NCBI GenBank assembly: GCA_900547095.1
Contig: URFG01000008.1
Span: forward strand, 1 to 59,942
Direction of reading: 5' to 3'
Length of the DNA stretch: 59,942 nt
Source of the DNA: an uncultured Oscillospiraceae bacterium
GTDB lineage: Bacteria; Bacillota; Clostridia; Oscillospirales; Acutalibacteraceae
Each line of letters starts with the position of its first letter. Within the stretch, counting starts at the first letter, position 1. The translations under genes and the position numbers were made by a program. Positions 59,480 to 59,942 of this stretch are shown here, piece by piece. The notes beneath the pieces were generated by a model. The model was not told where the DNA came from. It was given only the letters and a program-made list of their open reading frames with translations, and ran no database searches.

Positions 59480-59942
59480 TGTCAAATTTGTAGATAATCA
59501 GTCATATTTTAGAAAAATTTTGTTTATTTTTTATTATTTGATAAATTTAATTAGATTTTTTTATTGATTTATATGATATTATTTAGAAAAATCATATAAA
59601 TATCAATAATGTACATTTATTTATATATATGTATATATGGTATGAAATAGCAGGGGACAGTGATCACTGTTTATTCCATTTATACAGTCTTTATTTATTC
59701 TTTCGCCGCATTTCTTAAAATGTATGTTTTCCAGTTAATGTGAGCATAGATTTTCCGCTTTTCGGTGAGGAACTGGTTCTTTGAGCGATATTCAGAGGAT
59801 TTGTTTTGAGTAGAGAGCGGTATGGCTATCCGATCTGTTCTTTAAAATTTTTGAAGCTAAAAGATTTTTATGCTGCATTTTTGTTGGTGGCAAAGTGCGG
59901 AAAGGAGTAGCACCGCACAACGGAACAAAACAGGCATTTTGT
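59480..59942. other. AT-rich stretch without recognisable gene
   Basis: No coding region recognised. It contains a perfect palindrome CAGTGATCACTG near 59658-59669, an open minus-strand frame without an ATG (59695-59841, 48 codons, containing KRKIYAHINWKTYILRN-like sequence, possibly a gene remnant), and at the edge a GTGCGG / CCGCAC hairpin (59895-59918) whose loop has AAAGGAG. The window ends before any following gene can be judged. Confidence 0.4.

Noticed and set aside
59895..59942. Possible 5' end of a group II intron (GTGCG start)
   Set aside because: Only the first bases agree; the following sequence does not resemble domain I and the window ends, so it cannot be supported.
1..59942. 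CRISPR arrays, insertion sequences or prophage
   Set aside because: No regularly spaced direct repeats, no transposase and no phage structural genes were seen; the only recombinase is Xer-like and stands alone.

Overview
The window looks like a chromosomal segment of a low-GC, anaerobic, spore-forming member of Clostridia (Bacillota), most likely a gut or rumen Oscillospirales/Ruminococcaceae-type bacterium. This rests on gene content: spoIVA behind a SigE-like promoter, a CwlD-type germination amidase, a desulfoferrodoxin/flavodiiron oxygen-defence operon, many intracellular glycosidases with AraC regulators, and strong GGAGG ribosome sites. The assignment is inference from protein families; no rRNA gene is present.

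Layout. 1-4166: a chimeric cardiolipin-synthase/DUF4037 reading frame, then a plus-strand operon for oxygen and peroxide defence (peroxiredoxin, four-domain flavodiiron protein, rubredoxin, desulfoferrodoxin). Its codon and base use look richer in G+C than what follows. 4167-4985: a scar with mobile-element character (promoter, tiny ORF, short direct repeats, terminator, remnant of a minus-strand gene). 4918-11168: a decapitated glycosidase, a GH36 alpha-galactosidase, a CDP-alcohol phosphatidyltransferase and a GH2 enzyme. 11202-15000 (minus): a compact tRNA-modification operon (mnmA, tcdA, cysteine desulfurase, ttcA). 15207-18689: GNAT/YoaP protein, CmpB-type membrane protein, cwlD, radA. 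18705-26788: AraC regulator divergent from GH38 alpha-mannosidase, a DUF6259-like putative glycosidase and a second GH36. 26806-30254: rpsB-tsf and spoIVA. 30313-31832 (minus): DNA glycosylase and tyrosine recombinase. 31968-38085: response regulator, histidine kinase, PGRP-type amidase and a fused ABC ATPase-permease.

38124-46321: AraC regulator divergent from a hexuronate operon (uxaC, uxuA, fructuronate-reductase-like SDR) that continues into two sugar isomerase/epimerase-fold proteins and two tandem Gfo/Idh/MocA oxidoreductases. 46466-50627: two secreted proteins (a putative clan GH-A glycosidase with an InlB-like repeat, and a two-repeat protein) ending in an out-of-frame junction with the 3' part of a mannose-6-phosphate-isomerase-like gene. 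50773-53003: GH29 alpha-L-fucosidase divergent from an AraC regulator. Then tRNA-Lys, a ZIP metal transporter, and on the minus strand a complete branched-chain amino-acid ABC transporter (livJHMGF). Right of livJ lies a small membrane-protein gene with its own promoter and terminator, then about 460 bases with no recognisable gene.

Together the genes describe a cell that takes apart galactose-, mannose-, fucose- and uronate-bearing glycans inside the cytoplasm, with each catabolic locus paired with a divergent AraC regulator; no sugar transporter is encoded here. The most intriguing module is the uronate operon with paired Gfo/Idh and isomerase-fold proteins, which resembles oxidative (3-keto) deglycosylation systems. 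Three places (about 711, 4980 and 50280) show two unrelated gene halves joined, so either deletions or assembly joins must be considered before biology is built on them.
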